Shown in pieces: positions 13,471 to 15,411 of a DNA stretch of 15,411 bases. How positions within the stretch are numbered: position 1 is the first letter of the stretch; each line of letters opens with the position of its first letter. The notes beneath the pieces are model-generated. The model was not told where the DNA came from and did not search any database. It worked only from the letters and a program-made list of their open reading frames with translations. The stretch comes from JAEUMG01 sp046349315 (GTDB lineage: Bacteria; Pseudomonadota; Alphaproteobacteria; Rhizobiales; Aestuariivirgaceae): the NCBI GenBank assembly GCA_046349315.1, contig JAXMCQ010000042.1:1-15411 (forward strand), in the 5' to 3' direction. A program made the position numbers and the translations under genes.

Positions 13471-14724
13471 ATGAACCCGCCGCCCAGCTCAGAGCCTTCC
13501 ACAAAAATCAAGGGCGGCGCTTCAGCCTTTCGGCATCGCGGTTATCTTTTCTACTGGATCTCGCGGTTTCTCGCGACATTCTCGACCCAAATCGTCAGCG
13601 TCGCGGTCGGCTGGCAGGTCTATGACCTGACGCGCGATCCGTTCGATCTCGGGCTCGTCGGCCTGGTCCAGTTCCTGCCGGCCCTGCTGCTCGTGCTGGT
13701 AACCGGTGCCACGGCCGATCACTTCAACCGGCGCCTCATCATGGCGATCTGCCAAGCGATCGAGGCGGTCTGTTGCGCGATTTTGCTGTTTTTGGTCTGG
13801 ACCCAACACGGATCCGTCGTGCCGATCTTCGGCGTCCTGATCTTGTTTGGCGTCGCGCGCGCCTTTCTGGGCCCGGCACAGTCCTCGCTCGTTCCTAACC
13901 TCGTACCACCGGAAGATCTGAGCAATGCAATCGCGTGGAATTCTTCCGCCTGGCAGGTCGCGACCATTGTTGGGCCGGTCGCGGGCGGCTTGCTCTATGG
14001 TCTCAATGCTGAGACCGCCTATGGCACTGCGCTGGCGCTGATGTGCGCGGCCGCGCTGCTTGTTCTCCTTGTGCCGAAGCCGCCGCAGAAGACCTCGACA
14101 CAGGGCACAAATCTCGAGACGCTTTTCGCCGGATTTCGCTACGTCTGGTCCGAGAAGGTCGTGCTCGGCGCGATCTCGCTTGATCTTTTCGCCGTCCTGC
14201 TCGGCGGTGCGACAGCGCTATTGCCGGTCTACGCGCGTGATATACTGGAGACGGGACCATGGGGTCTCGGCCTGTTGCGATCGGCGCCTGGCATTGGTGC
14301 AATCGCCGTCGCACTCTATCTGGCCCGCAACCCGATCCGCGACCATGCCGGCCTTATCATGTTCGCAAGCGTTGCAGGTTTCGGGCTCGCCACGATGGTC
14401 TTCGGCTATTCGACGATCGTCTGGGTATCGATCCTAGCGCTGCTCTTCATGGGCGCCTTCGACATGGTCAGCGTCTATGTGCGCGAGACACTACTACAAC
14501 TGTGGACGCCGGACCTGGTTCGCGGGCGGGTCAATGCGGTGAACATGGTGTTTGTCGGCGCCTCGAACGAACTCGGCGAGTTCCGAGCCGGCATATCGGC
14601 AGCCCTCATCGGAACCGTGCCCGCCGTGGTTGTCGGCGGAGCAGGGACAGTGCTGGTCGCGTTGCTGTGGTCACGATGGTTCCCGCAACTGCGGCAGGCC
14701 CGCCATCTCGACACGCGTAGTTGA
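13471..14724 (+). CDS. MFS transporter, EntS-like (MFS_3) family
   Basis: The 417-residue inner-membrane protein has about 12 hydrophobic segments spanning residues 25-405 and a short hydrophilic N-terminus. The loop GATADHFNRRLIM (79-91) is the conserved MFS motif between TM2 and TM3, and the first membrane segment region YWISRFLATFSTQIVSVAVG is typical of the enterobactin-exporter-like MFS_3 group, which is mostly exporters. AGGG (13461-13464) precedes the ATG at 13471 with normal spacing. It begins 74 bases after the tmpB-like gene on the same strand, with no terminator between, so it may be co-transcribed. A perfect TTGACA (13437-13442) could be its own -35, but the matching -10 is poor. 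The substrate cannot be deduced. Confidence 0.88.
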   Translation: MNPPPSSEPSTKIKGGASAFRHRGYLFYWISRFLATFSTQIVSVAVGWQVYDLTRDPFDLGLVGLVQFLPALLLVLVTGATADHFNRRLIMAICQAIEAVCCAILLFLVWTQHGSVVPIFGVLILFGVARAFLGPAQSSLVPNLVPPEDLSNAIAWNSSAWQVATIVGPVAGGLLYGLNAETAYGTALALMCAAALLVLLVPKPPQKTSTQGTNLETLFAGFRYVWSEKVVLGAISLDLFAVLLGGATALLPVYARDILETGPWGLGLLRSAPGIGAIAVALYLARNPIRDHAGLIMFASVAGFGLATMVFGYSTIVWVSILALLFMGAFDMVSVYVRETLLQLWTPDLVRGRVNAVNMVFVGASNELGEFRAGISAALIGTVPAVVVGGAGTVLVALLWSRWFPQLRQARHLDTRS

Positions 14725-14736
14725 TCAGCGGACGGG

Positions 14737-14767
14737 TTGCCAAAAGCGGCACCATTCATGTTACAAT
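14737..14767 (+). promoter_or_regulatory. Candidate promoter for the L,D-transpeptidase gene
   Basis: TTGCCA (14737-14742) and TACAAT (14762-14767) have good hexamer matches. The 19-base spacing is longer than ideal (18 if TTACAA is used). Transcription would start near 14774 and give a short leader of about 25 bases. This would separate the gene from the MFS transporter upstream. Confidence 0.35.
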
Positions 14768-14797
14768 TCAACAGGATGGGGATTTTGGTTTATTGCA

Positions 14798-15274
14798 ATG
14801 GGTGTGGTTATGGCAGGTCAGTGGCGTCATTTGCGTCTCTTGGGGGTCTTCCTCTTTCTTACGCTGATCACGGCGTGCCTTGGCGGTGCGGGCAACTCGG
14901 CAGAGGCCGCGACCAGCAAGCTCAAGATCGATATTGACCTTTCTTCTCAGACGATGCGGGTCGATGGCGGCTTCTGGAGCCGCCATACCTGGCGCGTCTC
15001 GACCGCGCGGCCCGGGTATCACACGCCCGTCGGGAAGTACCGCCCGACGCGGCTCGAAGTGATCTGGTATTCGAGCAAATACGAAAATTCGCCGATGCCC
15101 TATTCGATCTTCTTCCTGGGCGGCTACGCGATCCACGGAACCTATGAGGTCAAGCGGCTTGGCCGCGCCGTATCCCACGGCTGCGTCAGGCTTCACCCCG
15201 ACAATGCGCGCAAGCTCTTCGAGATGGTCAAGCTCTACGGCCGCGGGAATACCGTTATTACCATCAGACCCTGA
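14798..15274 (+). CDS. Small exported L,D-transpeptidase (YkuD domain)
   Basis: L,D-transpeptidases act in the periplasm, making 3-3 peptidoglycan cross-links or, in several Rhizobiales, attaching outer-membrane proteins to peptidoglycan. The protein is 158 residues and consists almost entirely of a YkuD domain (about 40-157). The catalytic signature is His113 followed by SHGCVRLHPDNA, with His127 and Cys129. The N-terminus has basic residues and a hydrophobic stretch (about 12-26) ending in ITAC27, which fits a lipoprotein lipobox; signal peptidase I cleavage after AEA37 is the alternative. Starts at 14798 or 14810 are possible and neither has a well-placed ribosome site. The frame is open further upstream to 14552 but overlaps the MFS gene and looks unlike the family. 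No LysM or other peptidoglycan-binding module is present. Confidence 0.88.
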   Translation: MGVVMAGQWRHLRLLGVFLFLTLITACLGGAGNSAEAATSKLKIDIDLSSQTMRVDGGFWSRHTWRVSTARPGYHTPVGKYRPTRLEVIWYSSKYENSPMPYSIFFLGGYAIHGTYEVKRLGRAVSHGCVRLHPDNARKLFEMVKLYGRGNTVITIRP

Positions 15275-15411
15275 GGGCGACGGGCAGGTACTCACGGACG
15301 CTCGCGTAAGCGTGAGAAGATGTGACGCTGGAGCAGGCGAGCGGCAGCCTATATCCTGCTGGAAACAGCTCCGAGAGTGTTTGCCTTGTATCCCTGGACC
15401 GATCGAACCGG
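15275..15411. other. Non-coding 3' flank with a small inverted repeat
   Basis: No gene is supported in these last 137 bases. CTCACG (15291-15296) and CGTGAG (15311-15316) are complementary and could form a hairpin just after the transpeptidase stop. An alternative shorter pairing, ACGCT (15298-15302) with AGCGT (15309-15313), excludes it. There is no T-run, so it is at best a weak terminator or an mRNA-stabilising element. Confidence 0.3.

Noticed and set aside
15291..15316. Terminator after the L,D-transpeptidase
   Set aside because: A hairpin can form but no T-run follows, and an alternative pairing competes.
15390..15411. GGTTCGATC on the minus strand at the window end, resembling a tRNA T-loop
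   Set aside because: The base after the loop (position 61) would be G instead of C, and the T-stem does not pair.
1..15411. CRISPR arrays, insertion sequences, long direct repeats or integrase genes
   Set aside because: No regularly spaced repeats, transposase or integrase motifs, or duplicated tRNA ends were found by reading either strand.

Overview
The window is high-GC DNA whose gene content, codon use and core gene order (recA, alaS and icd close together, with GFA-family genes beside alaS) suggest an alphaproteobacterium, most likely of the Hyphomicrobiales (Rhizobiales). Further support comes from a GTTC-N7-GTTC type SOS box upstream of recA and from an isocitrate dehydrogenase of the dimeric, eukaryote-like NADP type. 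The taxon is an inference; no rRNA is present.

Layout. Positions 1-382: a tRNA-Cys(GCA) on the minus strand and the recA control region with two LexA-box-like sequences. Positions 383-4451 (+): recA, a 331-base gap with two hairpins (the second a strong intrinsic terminator), then alaS. Positions 4465-5417 (-): two overlapping, clearly duplicated GFA-family zinc proteins. Positions 5588-7833 (+): an overlapping histidine-kinase-like gene and a double-receiver gene, both lacking residues normally essential for phosphotransfer. Positions 7834-9045 (-): icd, meeting the double-receiver gene stop to stop with no gap. Positions 9117-11571 (-): an adenylate-forming acid-CoA ligase overlapped by an upstream LysR/GcvA-type regulator. 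Positions 11664-13396 (+), divergent from the regulator: a 2-oxoglutarate oxygenase of the gamma-butyrobetaine hydroxylase type, followed with ATGA overlap by an HD-domain diiron oxygenase. Positions 13471-15274 (+): an MFS transporter and a small L,D-transpeptidase. Positions 15275-15411 hold no gene that I recognise.

The most notable locus is 9117-14724. The oxygenase pair matches in architecture, order and active-site residues the TmpA/TmpB organophosphonate pathway, in which TmpA hydroxylates 2-(trimethylammonio)ethylphosphonate and TmpB cleaves its C-P bond to give glycine betaine and phosphate. Routine annotation would probably call these genes 'gamma-butyrobetaine dioxygenase' and 'HD phosphohydrolase'. 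The divergent LysR gene is the natural candidate regulator. Its 8-base overlap with the CoA ligase gene ties an enzyme with no known place in that pathway to the locus. The second notable locus is the apparent pseudokinase/double-receiver pair at 5588-7833, where conserved phosphorelay residues have been replaced although both reading frames are intact.
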